Below the pieces are notes generated by a model. It was not told the DNA's origin and searched no databases. It was given only the letters and a program-made list of their open reading frames with translations. A DNA stretch of 64,000 nucleotides from Episyrphus balteatus (lineage: Eukaryota > Arthropoda > Insecta > Diptera > Syrphidae): positions 37,745,679 to 37,809,678 of the forward strand of contig NC_079135.1 in the NCBI RefSeq assembly GCF_945859705.1, read 5' to 3'. This document shows, piece by piece, positions 12,223 through 24,879 of this stretch. The position numbers and the translations under genes were made by a program. Each line of letters starts with the position of its first letter. Position 1 is the stretch's first letter.

Positions 12223-12629
12223 CTGTTGAAAGTTAAAAAAAAAACATGCTTTGTAAGAAAAGGTCCTAATTTATTTACTGGTGAGACCATGTTTCTAATC
12301 ATCCAAATTGTCCTTTATATGCAATAAGCATTAACATATTCAATACAATAAACCTATCCTATCACAAAAAAAAAAACTCCTGACTAAATATATTTTGAAA
12401 TTTTTGGTCGATTTCAAAAAAAAAATAACTTTAAGATCTTCCTCCGTCAATGTATGTTAAAATCAGAAAACGTTTTGTAAGTTGTACAAGTGTTTTTACA
12501 TTGAGTTCAGCCATTTAATTAATATTTTTGTGTATTGAATTCACCATTTTGTAAACTGAATGCCTCAACAAGTTGACCAGAAAATATTCAATGTGATTGA
12601 GTTTTGAGCTGGAACAAAGACGGGGTTGA

Positions 12630-12795
12630 ATCATGTACACAAAAGTAGGCGTGGCAGTTGGCGAATAGGGTTGACACTATTTTGTGTTTTTAAACTCATT
12701 TAGATAATTAAATTTCTTCAGCAGTTTTCAAGATATAAATAATCATATACAGAAGTGGGCGTGGCATGGGCGTGAAGATTTCGCTTAACTTTGTA
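12630..12795. repeat. GTGGGCGTGGC-type dispersed repeat
   Basis: AAAGTAGGCGTGGCAGTTGGCG and AAGTGGGCGTGGCATGGGCG lie about 110 bp apart in similar contexts. This motif is widespread in dipteran introns. Confidence 0.55.
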
Positions 12796-13012
12796 AAACT
12801 TGTTCCATTTTTATAGTGTTTTTTTTTTTTTTGCTTAAATTTGGAAGATTGATTTTTTTCTACCATCGACGACGTACCAGCCCCACCGCGGGCCTACAGC
12901 CTTGGGCCTTGACAAAATTAGGGGCCTTACAAATAAACAACCACAAAAAACATACAAATCAAAGACCCTGCATAAGAGTCCCAATATATGTAACTAAACA
13001 ATAAGACCCTTT

Positions 13013-14035
13013 CTTTTAATTTATCACTCGATGAATTTGGAAGAAGTTTTTGAAAATTCTTATTTTTTCTCGAAAATCTTAAAAAAATAGATTTGTAATT
13101 TTTTCACCTAAATGGATAGGTCTGTTTTTTGTGAACTCATGTCTGGAAACTAGGGATGGGAAAAACCGGCAGGTTTAAATCGGTTTCGTTTTTTTTGCTT
13201 CGGTCAACCGATTTTTTTCGGTTTGTCCTCGCGATTTAAACCGGTTTTTTACAAAAAACTGAAAAACCGAAAAAAAAAAACCAGAAGAAAAAAAAACCTC
13301 GAACAAATAACTGAAAACCGTCAAAACTTTCATTCCCTCTCTCAACTAACCATTAATTACATTTTCATTCATATTCAGCTTTAAAAATTCCTTAAAACTC
13401 CTACTAAGAGTGAGTTAAGAACTCTTATAACAAAATCAAACTAAAAAAGCTTTGCTTAGGGATTTTCTTCATAGAGCTTTTTTTTTTGTCTGACAAATTA
13501 GGTTAAATTTTTTTTACTGTCAAATCAAGCAAAAAAAACGAAAACTGGTTGTGAACTCGTATCTATAAACCAAGTCTTGTTTCGAGACCTTGATCCGAAA
13601 ATATCTGCTTCGGAATGTAAGAAAACAAACATTTTTTTTTATTTCGATTGCAAACAATTCATCAACTAGACATGCTAGAAACTTTTGGTTTTCAGTTATG
13701 AATAGAGATTAAAAAGGCCTTTCTTTTGATATATCAGTCGATGGATTTGGAAGAAGTTTTTGAAAATTTCTATTTTTTAGGCTAGGGGTTAACCTTGATT
13801 TTTTCTCGAAAATCTTAAAAAAATAGATTTGTTATTTTTTTATCTTAATGGATAGGCCTGCTCGTTGTGAACTCATATCTGTAAACCAAATCTAGTTTCG
13901 AGATATTGATCCGAAAATATCTGCTTCCGAATGTAAGAAAAAAAAATTTTTTTTTATCTCAATAATTGCCAACAATTCAGCAACCAGACAAGCTAGAAAC
14001 TTTTGTTTTTGGTTATGAATAGAGCTTATAGATAA
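13013..14035 (+). repeat. Diverged tandem repeat
   Basis: TTTGGAAGAAGTTTTTGAAA and CTGCTTCGGAATGTAAGAAA-type segments occur in the first unit (13013-13717, split by AACCGG-rich sequence at 13145-13340) and again in the second (13718-14035). Confidence 0.65.
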
Positions 14036-15254
14036 ACATACTCGGGCTCAAATTTCAAAAACCGAATTTCGGATTGATAAAGAAACAATAAAGAAGACAA
14101 GAAGACAAAGCAACAATAACAAAATTCGAGAAGACATAAAATACACTTCAATCCTCTTAAAAACTCAATCAACAAACATTCATTTTATGTGGCAAATTAA
14201 TTAGGTAATAGCTGCCTCAATTTTGTGTTGCCTCCTGATTCATATCAGCCTGAGCAGTGTGTTTTTTTTAAGTAGCAAGCTAACTTATGTTTAATTTTTT
14301 CAAAATAACATTACATTTTTGTTTCTTAAAAAGAAAAATATGAAAAAACAAATTGGTTCGTACAAACAAATGGTTGTTGAAACTATTTTTGTCATATAGT
14401 CTGAGTAATTCTACAGGGCGGCGGCGGCGCCTCCGCTCTCGTTTAAATCCGGCCCTGGGCTGATGCAAAAAATTTTAGTTGGTATCACATAATGTTTTTT
14501 TGTTTAATCAAAAATAACAAAAACTACATTTGTCTTATCTTTCAGAATGTATGGTAAGGAAACGCACTCTTTTTTCTTTTTTAGACCGTGTGCGAATTGC
14601 GTTAAAATGTTGGTAAAATTTTCTACCACGATCAAAAAATTTACGTTTGGTTAAAAAAAGGATCAAATTTATTTTTTTTCTGTGCGAATTGGGTTAAAAT
14701 GTGGTAAATAGGACTTATTTGGGCACTTCTTCAGTTAAAATTCACTCAAGATAAAACAAAATTACCCTCAAAAATGGTTTTTCTTATATTAAATTTATTA
14801 TTTTTTTTTAACAAAACCCAGCTGAAAAAATATAAAGTTAAACATTCCAGTATGAAAATGTAAGAAATTCTCAACTTCACATACTTTTTTTTATTTTTAT
14901 CGATAAATTCCCACTTCATTACGATCAAAAAGAAATTTGTAATTCAGTCTTCTAACACTAATTCATAGTTCACCATCTGCCAACAAAATACACTCCTGCT
15001 CAAAATTAACGCACATTTTTTTCTTCTTTAGTTTTGCCCCCATAACTTATTTAAAATGGCTTTGAAATTCTTTGGTGTATTTTTTTGTGTTTGCTTATTG
15101 TTTTAGCAAGTCGACAAAATGCTAAACTGCAACAGTATTGTCAACCAAAAAAAGACAAACCAAATTAAGCAATTCAAGGTCTGATAACTGATATTAAAAT
15201 AATTTTTGTTTATTGAGAAAAAAATTTAAAAAAAAAAGGAAGCAAGTGACAGTT

Positions 15255-15740
15255 CTTTTCAATAATTTTATTCAATACTTGGCATTGTCTCCTCTAGCGC
15301 ATATGACAACCTGGAGTAGTCGTCTGTTCATTCAACTAATTAACTTTTGAAGGTTTTGTTGTAACACTTCTTTCACTGTAGTTTTCAATTGATCAAGACT
15401 GCTTTGAGGTGGATTTTGGTCGCGAATGCATCTTTTCAATATTTCCTAGACATGTTCTATTGAATTCAAATTAGGATTTCTGTGTGGCCAGTCCAAAGCC
15501 GGCATATTAAAATCTTGAAGATATTCTCAAACCACTCTAGCATTCATTATCGTGCATCAGACTAAACTGTGGACCAAATCTAGTGGTGATTGGAACCGCA
15601 TGCTGTTCGAGGATATCAGTCAAGTACCTTTTGGTACTTAACGTAGGTCTAGCAGAGCTCACTTACTCCGTACGTGTTGTAAACCATAAATTACTGCATG
15701 AAAATTTATGACTCTTTTCTAAAAGGTTCGCGGGATGACA
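15255..15740 (-). pseudogene. Tc1/mariner transposase C-terminal relic
   Basis: On the minus strand it reads LDWPHRNPNLNSIEHV, stop, EILKRCIRDQNPP, then SSLDQLKTTVKEVLQQNLQ, stop, RRLLQVVICARGDNAKY. This matches the end of Tc1-family transposases (…SPDLNPIEH-type with the catalytic Glu; …ARGG at the end). Two in-frame stops show decay. A Tc1-like terminal sequence, CTCCTGCTCAAAATTAACGC, is at about 14992-15011. Confidence 0.75.
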
Positions 15741-15814
15741 GACACTTCAGAGATTTCTCCCAAAATCTTCCCCACAAACATTACATATATTCGATACCTT
15801 AAATTTAAGATCAC

Positions 15815-16500
15815 TCCTGTCTCATTTGAGAAAATAACCATGTAATACAGTAAAATAAGGCGAAAAAAGGGGTAAATCTCGGAATGAATGCTAATAGAAA
15901 TTTTTTTTGCTCAATATCTTCCTTTTGGCATTCTATAACATACCTCAAAAGTCTAGAAAAATCTAATGTCCGCGAGTCGCGATTTTCAAGGTCAAAGCGC
16001 GAAAGGAAATTTTCAAAATTAGCAATAATAGACAATGGTATTATATACACATATGATGCATGTCTTCGAGATATTTTTTAATGCTGATGCCAAAAAATCT
16101 AAAATCAAGACAATCTGACGTCTCTGAAAAAAGTCATACCAGTTTTTCATCTGTCAACCCATATTATTATAACAGTTACAAACTTACTACCGAAAAACCC
16201 TTAAAAGTTATGGTAGAGGAACCAAATTTTGCATGAAGGTTTTCATATCCATTATTATTAGGAATCAAAAAAATGCAATGAAAAAAACATTCATATCTAT
16301 GAAAAATTGGTATTTTTTGAAAAAAGGGGAAATTTTGGGATATGCACTAAAAAACATCCTGGTACAATCTTGGAATTAGTGCTAATAGGCTAATTTTTTT
16401 GTTTCTATCTTTGTTTGGATATTCTATAACTTGTGACAAAAATCTAAAAAAATCTCATGTCCGCAAGTCCTAATTTTGGAGGTTTAACTAAGTTAGGTGC
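15815..16500 (+). repeat. Repeat K, copy 1 (internally deleted)
   Basis: It shares its outer parts with the reverse complement of 20605-22795, including GTCCGCGAGTCGCGATTTTC and AATTAGTGCTAATAGGCTAA, but lacks the ~945-bp core found there. Confidence 0.75.
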
Positions 16501-16683
16501 AGACTTGTTTAAATTTGTATATGTATACCAACATAAGCGACATGATTTAAGACTGGGTTCCCTTTTTCAGCAAAGTCAAATCTCATGTAAAAGCATTTGT
16601 GTGTATTAGTGAATGTGTTTCGCTCTCTCGCCATCGAATTCTCTGGTTTTTACTCTCAGGATGTTGGTTATGGTTTTTATTTA

Positions 16684-17360
16684 AAGCTGAAACACAATCA
16701 CGCTTCAGGGCGTCGCTTCGTTGCGTTACGTTGAGAAATCCTCAAAGCGCGCTTCTGTCACTTTGACTTTGAACAGCTGATTGCAACATAAAATCTGCTG
16801 TCAAATAAAAAAAACACACTCACTCACAAAATTATAGGGCCAAGTCTTTATCTTGATTTAATTGTGGAAAAATGAAAAAGGATATTAATGTGTTTAAAAA
16901 ATGCATAGAAATTTGTTTATTCTTTAATCCTATATTTATAAAAACAAAACCAATCAAAATATATTGTTTTTAACAATAAAACTCAGTCTAAAACATCATT
17001 AAATTTTTTTTGTTTTTAATACGTAAATTGTTTTGATTTAAAATATCTCGATGTCGTTTTTTTGTGCAAAATCTATATAGAGAAATTAAAAAACACACAT
17101 AGTTTTGCAATAATTTTTTTTTTTTATTCACATTTGGCGCAATAATAATGTGGGTGACTGTAACTATGTCTGTTAAATGTCAGAAAGCGAGCAAAAGTTC
17201 AGTCTGGTTGAACTTTTGCTCGCTTTCTTACGTTTCCTTACGTTTGTCAAAAAAAGCGTACGTAAGAAAAGCGTCATTGTGTGAGGATACACAGATTTCC
17301 TATAGTTGAACTTTTCGCAGTTGTCAAAATCGACGGCAAAGCGTGATTGTGTTTCAGCTT
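16684..17360. mobile_element. MITE with TTA target duplication
   Basis: AAGCTGAAACACAATCACGC…GCGTGATTGTGTTTCAGCTT flanked by TTA (16681-16683, 17361-17363). 677 bp. A second GAACTTTTGCTCGCTTTCTTACG repeat lies inside. Confidence 0.8.
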
Positions 17361-17828
17361 TTATTGTCTCTTTGTGAGATCGCCATCGCACTCACGCGTG
17401 CGGGGTGACATGCAAATGGATGTAGGTATACTACATAGATCTTTATATGGATATGGTGTTTGTGGACGAAAACTGGTTTGAAATTCAATATTTTCATGAA
17501 AGATTTCTGGAGTGTATACCTATTTATTTTTGAAATGAAAAAGAAACTTGTTTCCATGTTGCTGTTGTGGATGGCATTTGAGTTTTTTGTGTATCAGAGA
17601 AATTTTTTGCATTATAATAATTATAGTTGTTCAGCGGAGAAGCAGGTAGAGGATGTGTTATATGGGTGCATTGATATAATATACTTGACAGTATCCTTTG
17701 TGTAGTTTGTATAAAAATATGAGTAGGTAGATGCGCAGAAGGATTGATTTTCAGGTTCTTGCTCACTTTTGAGTTGTTCTTCGTTGAGAAATTTTTTGTC
17801 TCGCACACGCGCGTGCCGGCTGAAGGGC

Positions 17829-18542
17829 CCAACCCATAGAATCCGTTGCGTCCGTTCCGTCGAAGTTTTTGACTGACAGCTCAATAAAATACACACGTTT
17901 TTATGGGAAGCGACCCATAAGCGACGGATCGGACGGAGACGGACGGTTTCGACGGAAGAAGTTGCCCAACTTTCTACTTTTTCATCCGTCGTATGGTTTG
18001 ACATTGGTTGTCAACAATAGATCTGTTCAATTTTCTGTTTTAGAGTGCACACCGGGGAATTTCAGAACTAAATGAACTGCGCTCTCTTCTTCTCCGATTT
18101 TATGAGTTGTGAACTTTCAGTATTCATTAGTGAATTAATTGTAATAAAAGTAACATTTAATGATATATCTAATAAATTATATCAATTAAATACTAAAATT
18201 CTGTTGTAGAGTTCAATTTTACTATGCCAAAGTCATATCTACAAATGATAATCTGTTATTAAAAATTGTTTTTAACTGAAGAGCAAGTACCTACATGAAA
18301 TCTAGTCGCGCATTTTATTTTATTAAAAAAAAGAACAACAATAATAGTTAAAAATTTTCTTGCATCAGAACTTCCTTAGTGCACATTCAGCGATAAAATT
18401 TCGAACACACCTCGGAATTTGAAGTGAGCTGTCAAAAAGCAATCCGTCGTACGACGTATTCTATGGGTCACCCCTTTCTGTCCCAAACTTCAACTTCAAC
18501 GGATAGATTGACGGAACGGACGCAACGGATTCTATGGGTTGG
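17829..18542. mobile_element. Foldback MITE with CCAACCCATAGAATCCG ends
   Basis: CCAACCCATAGAATCCGTTG at the left and its complement CAACGGATTCTATGGGTTGG at the right. Possible 3-bp duplication GGC (17826-17828, 18543-18545). The interior repeats ACGGACGGAC-like and GGACGCAACGG motifs. Confidence 0.75.
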
Positions 18543-20604
18543 GGCATTGACATGGAAATGTATTTACTTACAATATATAGAATGTTTAGGTTCTTATGTG
18601 TATGTTGTTTGAGGATGGACTCGATATCAATGCAATTTACTTTCAAAACCTTTTTAATAAAGATTTTTTTTAAAGTCACCAATGTAATGAACTCAGTTCG
18701 TAACTGAATCGATTTTGTTTTTTATTTACTTATACCTACCTACATTATTAGGAAACAAAAATAAGGCAGCATTAATAACTTATAAGTTACTTTTTTTCAA
18801 ACCTTGAAATTAATTTTTCAATTATGTAATCAAAGTTTAGGGAAGTTTTCAAAAATAATTTTCAAGCTAAACACTTTGAAAAACAATGATCTATTTTTTC
18901 AAACTGATATTTTATTTATAAATTCAGATAGGCATTAGCTACTTTTTTGCTTCTGTAGACAATGAAAAACAAAAGGACATATTTATATTATATAACCCCG
19001 CACGCACAAGCGAGTGTAGTATAATAAACAATACAACCCAGAAATCAACCTAAATATGGAAATCAATCATTGTGCACAAGCACATGTCAAATGTCAATAC
19101 ACATTTTTACACACAAACAAATACATACCACATATCTAATCCTTTACCTATATCCCCGCACGAGCGATGTGAATATTACACAATGCAAAGAATTTCGCTG
19201 GCACAAAAAAAAACCCAAAAGTGTCAACTCGCAAGCGCGGGTGCGTCATTATAAACACGAAATGAATTGTTAGGAAAAACCCAAGAGTCAACAAGAACAA
19301 AACAACCCTTTTTGAAAACCAAAGATAATGATCTTGCAAAAAACATCTACTATCTACCTACTCTCTGCATCATCTTCATAATTTCATGAATGATTTCTGC
19401 CTGCCTGAGTGAGGAAATAGAAAACAAAAAAAAAGTATTATGTAAACACAAAAAAAAAAACAAAATATAACGAGAAAATGAGAGCGCAAGAGCAAGTTTT
19501 TTTTCAATAAATAGAAAAGAACAGAAAAAAAGAGTTCATCAGCGCCAGCTTATGCGTGGCATTCTTTTGAACTAAATTTGCATGTGTGCGTGATCAATGG
19601 AATTTTCAAAGTAAAAAAAGCTAAAATAGACACTTTTTCAACAATTTATATTAAAAATACTGTGAGCAAAAATATATATTTTTTTTTTGAAACTCATTTG
19701 AAATATAATGAAAAAAAATAATAAAAATAAATTGTGGATGCTTTGACTGCCCCTTCCTCAAAAACAGAATGCAAATATTGGTTTATTAAAATCAAATTTT
19801 TAGTGTGTAAATAAAAAAAATATTTTTTTTTGGCACACGGGTTGCATGAAAAACTTTATTAACTTCTCATTAAAAAATACAAAAACATTTTAAAAAATAA
19901 TCACGCTTTGCCCCACGACTAAAATGCTAAAAAAGTGCATTTTGACACCTTTCCTTCAAATTAACCGTTCAAACTATATTCAAATTAAATTTTAGAAATT
20001 TTATTGGATTATCCTAATTTCACTTTATTGTTTTCTTTTTGTTTCATCTAAAAACACTAATAAACGGTAAAGTTATTCTAAGAAGAGTGAGTAAAAAAAC
20101 ATGAAATTACAACAAATTAACGAAGCTTTTTTTCTAATGAAAAAAAAAAAAAATCTGTTTCACGTACTGCATGAAAACACATTTGATCATTATAAAACAA
20201 AAAAAAAAAAAATAAAAAGTTTATAAACAACGGTGCCCCAACCAAAATTCTGATTCAATCTAAATTTGCATGAAAAAAATCATTTTCGACCCTTATAAAA
20301 ATCGCACAAGAAATGTTTCTAAAATTTAAATATTCGTACGTTTATTACCTTTTCAAAAAAGTACGTTTCATAAGATTATCTTATAAACTGCAAAAGTTAT
20401 ACAACAATTAATCAACCATCTTCCATTAAAATGCTATGGAAACCCCCCCTTAAGGGTATTTTTTAACACTTATTCCAAAAAAACTCACAATAAGTCAACC
20501 TGACCATCCCTGAAAAGTAATGCACCTTATTCATGTTGATCTGACACAAATATCTGAAGTGATGTTTTTCAATTTTTTTAAAATCTGCACCTTATCTTCA
20601 AACC

Positions 20605-22795
20605 AGGAAAATTAGGACTTGCGGACATGAGATTTTTTTAGATTTTTGTCACAAGTTATAGAATATCCAAACAAAGATAGAAACAAAAAAATTAGCCTAT
20701 TAGCACTAATTCCAAGATTGTTCCAGGATGTTTTTTAGTGCATATCCCAAAATTTCCCCTTTTTTCAACTCGAAGATACTCGAGATAACAATTTTACATG
20801 ACATTACGATGACGGAGAATGCCAAAAAAGTGGGTCCGGCAATTCTGTCTGTCTGTCTGTCTGTGTGTCTGTCTCTATCTGGAGCTGCAGCCTAAACGAG
20901 TGAAGTGATTTTCTTCAAACTTGGTAGTTAGCAGTTTTTGGTGATTCCCTAGAGGGGAAATTGAAATTTTTTTTTATGACCAAAACTAACGGTACCTGCC
21001 ATATAACGGAAATACAAAAGTTAATTTTTTTCAAAAACGACTCTAACGATTTTGATTAAAATTTTTGTGTGTAGTACTACACATAAGGGCCAACTTTTTG
21101 AATAAAAAAAATATTTTTTGTACCGATGTTAACGGTACCTGTCATAGAACGGTTTTTTTCGTTTCTGAATATCTCGTACAACATTAACCCGATTTTAATG
21201 AAAATTTTTATACAAAAGTGTGTAAGTAAAGATAATATTAAAATTTTAGAAAATTTTCAAAAAACGCATTTTTGGTTTTTTTAAAAATATTTCAAAATTT
21301 TTTTTTGAAAAATCAATTTTTTGAAAACGGATCAATGAAAAATTTTGAAATTTAGTTTTTATGTGTAAATTAATTATTTCTTCAAAATGGCATACCAACT
21401 TTTTTTGTTGAAAAATGTTAAAAATTTGTATATATATAAAATTATTTTTTTAAAAAACGGCTCCTACAATTTTTGAAAATTTTTTTCTAAAAATACCTTT
21501 TTATACAAGAAATAAATTGGCATATTTGTTTTTTTTTTTTTTAAATAATTTAAAACGGAGATTAATTAATTATAAAAACAGATTTAATTTTTTTATACTA
21601 CTTATGAAATTTCTTCAAAATATCAAATTTTAAATTTCTTGAATAAAAAGCTTTAACATTATAGTTACTTTAAGCATAAGAGCAAGTACGTGCGACCCCA
21701 GTCGTGCAATTATTTCATTGCATTTTGTTGATTCCTAATAATAATGGATATGAAAACGTTCATGCAAAATTTGGTTCCTCTACCATAACTTTTAAGGGTT
21801 TTTCGGTAGTAAGTTTGCAACTGTTATAATAATATGGGTTGACAGATAAAAAACTAGTATAACTTCTTTCAGAGACGTCAGATTGTCTTGATTTTAGATT
21901 TTTTGGCATCAGCATTAAAAAATACCTCAAAGACATGTATCATATGTGTATATTAGGGTGGTCCACTTTTTTGGTTTTTACATTTCCGTTGTTCCCCACT
22001 CAAAAATTGGTTGCATATGTGTTTTGTATTACACACGTGAAATTTCAGCTTTTTAGGTGAAGTGTAAGTGGGCGCTCAACAGGCTCAAAGTTTTTGCTCA
22101 GATGCTGGTATAGCTGGGTCCTCATGCCTAGTAATTAACTCCTGTTTTGATTTATCAAGTGAATTAAGTTATGATGTGGTAAAGTTTTTCATAAAAAACC
22201 AATAGTTAAGTGATATTTTCACAGATAATAATTTTTGTTCATTTAAATTCGTCTGTAAGTATTTTTTGCTTAAAGTTATCAAAACAGAATTAATCAATGA
22301 AATACGAGCTAATGACTCAAAATCAAAGAAACGTGAAAATCATTTACTTGGTTGTCGGGAACATGCGTGTTTATCATGTTTAATCCAAATTGCAACCTCA
22401 AGCCAAGTCCTAATACGATATAATCAGATATTAAGGGTAAGGTAAGGGTAACAAAGTCTAATATTCCAAAGCTGATGAGCGCCCTCTTCCTTTTAGTTTT
22501 GAAGGCTAAAACTTTCAGCATATGTTGGTATTGATGTCTGTAGCAAAATAATGGGTGGGGAACTAATGAATTATATAGTTTATTTTTTTGCCTTATAACG
22601 TGGACCACACTAGTGTATATACATAATACCATTGTCTATTATTGCTAATTTTAAAAATCTCCTTTCGCGCTTTGATCTTGAAAATCGCAACTCGCGGACA
22701 TTAGATTTTTCTAGACTTTTGAGGTATGTTATAGAATTCCAAAACGAAGATATTGAGCAAAAAAATTTCTATTAGCATTCATTCCGAGGTGAAAC
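20605..22795 (-). repeat. Repeat K, copy 2 (with core), interrupted by a hAT-type MITE
   Basis: Inverted relative to copy 1. The core (20775-21715) starts with a (GTCT)n run at 20849-20880 and GAGTGAAGTGATTTTCTTCA, a motif of widespread arthropod repeats. Its right part is split by the element at 21954-22612. Confidence 0.75.
21954..22612. mobile_element. MITE with 8-bp target duplication inside repeat K
   Basis: TAGGGTGGTCCAC…GTGGACCACACTA flanked by GTGTATAT (21946-21953, 22613-22620). The uninterrupted copy at 15.8-16.5 kb shows the empty site. 659 bp, hAT-like by its duplication size. Confidence 0.85.
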
Positions 22796-22833
22796 CCTTA
22801 TTTAACTGGATTAATGATACTGTGTCTGTGACA

Positions 22834-23069
22834 CATGGTATAAAAAGACAAGGTATGATCATTAGAGCCGCCATCTTACAAAATGGGGTAATAAGGTTTT
22901 GACGTTTGGCATTTGGCAAAGTCAAAAGCAACAACAATTTCCAAGACAAATTTGTTTACAACAACAATTTCAATGGGCTGAGCTGTCAAAACCTTAAGTA
23001 GCCATAAGTTTTGACAGTTCTCCATACTGAGTTTTTTCTAATGATCATACCTTCTCTTTTTATACCATG
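22834..23069. mobile_element. MITE with 9-bp target duplication
   Basis: CATGGTATAAAAAGA…TCTTTTTATACCATG with long inverted arms (GGTATGATCATTAG…CTAATGATCATACC), flanked by TCTGTGACA (22825-22833, 23070-23078). A 9-bp duplication suggests a Mutator-like origin. Confidence 0.8.
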
Positions 23070-23818
23070 TCTGTGACATAAAGTTATAATAGGACTTTTC
23101 TGTAAAAAAAATTGGATGTGCGATAAATTTAAGCAGAAGTGTATAATGTAGTGTCACATATCTTAAAAATATGTACTGAAAATAATTATTCGAGTATGCT
23201 GAACACGATGGCGTCCTTAGTTTTTCAAAGTTTGCTCAGTTAAGAAAGATTTTGGACTTTAAAGTTTTCTGTTTTAAGTCAACGAAAAACCCATCATATA
23301 TTTGGAATTTATTGGTCGACGATATAGATGAGATAAGTGTTCTTTTAGGAAAATATCAATTTGATATTCCATCAATAAAATTATTAGTTTGAAACTTTTA
23401 AACATAGTTTTTTTGACATATTTTGTTCCGTTTTGCTTCATATTTTATTATTTCAGTTTTATATCTAATGATTCAATAACATGACACTATTTTAAAGTTA
23501 CATATTTCCTACAAAAACTATTCGAAATTGCATGTAGTCTATATCAACATACAAAAATTTTCAGTCAGGCAGGTATTTGAGTGTAATTTAAAAATATCAT
23601 TTACAAATTACAATATGGCATCTGTACAAAGAATGAATTTGCCTTTGTAAAAAAAAACAGAGATATTACCTTTTAATGTATACTGTGGATGTAAGGTAGC
23701 TTTCTCGTTTTCGTTCAATTTTTAAGTTTTGGGTGTTACTTTCTTTAAATAACTCTATTTAAGCCAAACTTTAACTGATTTTTAAATATTCTGGGTGCTT
23801 TCATATTTGCATGGCTGC

Positions 23819-24552
23819 CAGTGTTGCCAGGACCGGCTATTTATAGCCAAACCGGCTCCTTCAAGTTTTCTCCGGCTCCTTCAAATTCTGATTCCCGATT
23901 TATCAAAATTTGGCTCCTTAAGTTTTCAATTTGGCGATTTTTGGCTCCTTCTACATTAAAAAATTTTATAACGAAAGAACTTGATTATTATGATCACGCC
24001 TTAAAAGTCTTCGAAGTAGAACTAAACTTCTTCGAAGTAGAATCTGACGTCTTGCTGAAAAGCGCAATTGTCAATGTACCTACTTCCATTTTCATTCATA
24101 TATTATGAGGCGTTCAGAATTATAATGGGTCAAGTGCACTTCTCCTTAGGTTGGATGTTTAAGGGTCTTAAAAGTTAAGATTTTCATTTTATATCAAATA
24201 AAATAAAAGAAAGATATTTTGGGGCTATCGATCTGTGAAACATTTATTTCAAAAGTTCCGTTAGTTTCTGAGAAAAAGCTTCTCAAAGTTAAGAATAATA
24301 CACAATTTGAAATGGACTTGACCCACTTGAAGAATCTAACTTGACGTCTGATAAATTTAATACCGAGTATTATTTCTTTTTTATTATTTTTTTATATTTT
24401 TTGTTTATATTATCATAATGTATATATCTAAGTTAATTTGAAGTTTGAAAAAAATTATGAGTTTTTATGAACAATTTTTGAAATTGGCGATTTTTGGCTC
24501 CAAGACTTCTAAAATTCGGCTCCTTGCCTCTAAAATTCGCTGGCAACTTTGT
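23819..24552. repeat. Possible degenerate hAT-like element with GGCTCCTT repeats
   Basis: CAGTGTTGCCAG at the left and CTGGCAACTTTG at the right resemble hAT ends, and GGCTCCTTCAA/GGCTCCTTG motifs recur near both ends. No target duplication found. Confidence 0.35.
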
Positions 24553-24695
24553 TTACATGCAGTTATTTGCGATCAGACTAATGTTAGAGAAATTATTTGC
24601 GCATGTATTTTACCTACTTTGGATAAGTGAACACTTTTTCGGATTTGCGTCAGCTGTAAAAATTTTTAAGTTTGGATTTCGATTTATTTTCTTAA

Positions 24696-24849
24696 ATATC
24701 GCACGTTGAGAAAGATAGTGTCACAACTCAAAAAGTGTCGATTTTAAATTAAGTCGCTAGAGAGCAAATTTAAAAAAAAAATTTTTTTCTTATTTTAATT
24801 CTGAAGAATCGTTTTGAGTTGTGAAACTATTATTTTCAACGTGCGATAT
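24696..24849. mobile_element. Small foldback MITE
   Basis: ATATCGCACGTTGAG…CAACGTGCGATAT arms, 154 bp, with AACTCAAAA/TTTTGAGTTG continuing the pairing. Confidence 0.7.
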
Positions 24850-24879
24850 GGATTCCACAAGGTATTTGAAGAGTTTTAT

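Noticed and set aside
12223..12302. ATG at 12302 as the start of the RBM12-like protein
   Set aside because: The stretch before 12222 is intronic: a pyrimidine-rich acceptor ends at 12223, and splicing to 33886 restores a proper RRM1.
17524..18004. Overlapping ORFs of 102-127 codons
   Set aside because: They span the end of a foldback MITE and have no motif or splice support.
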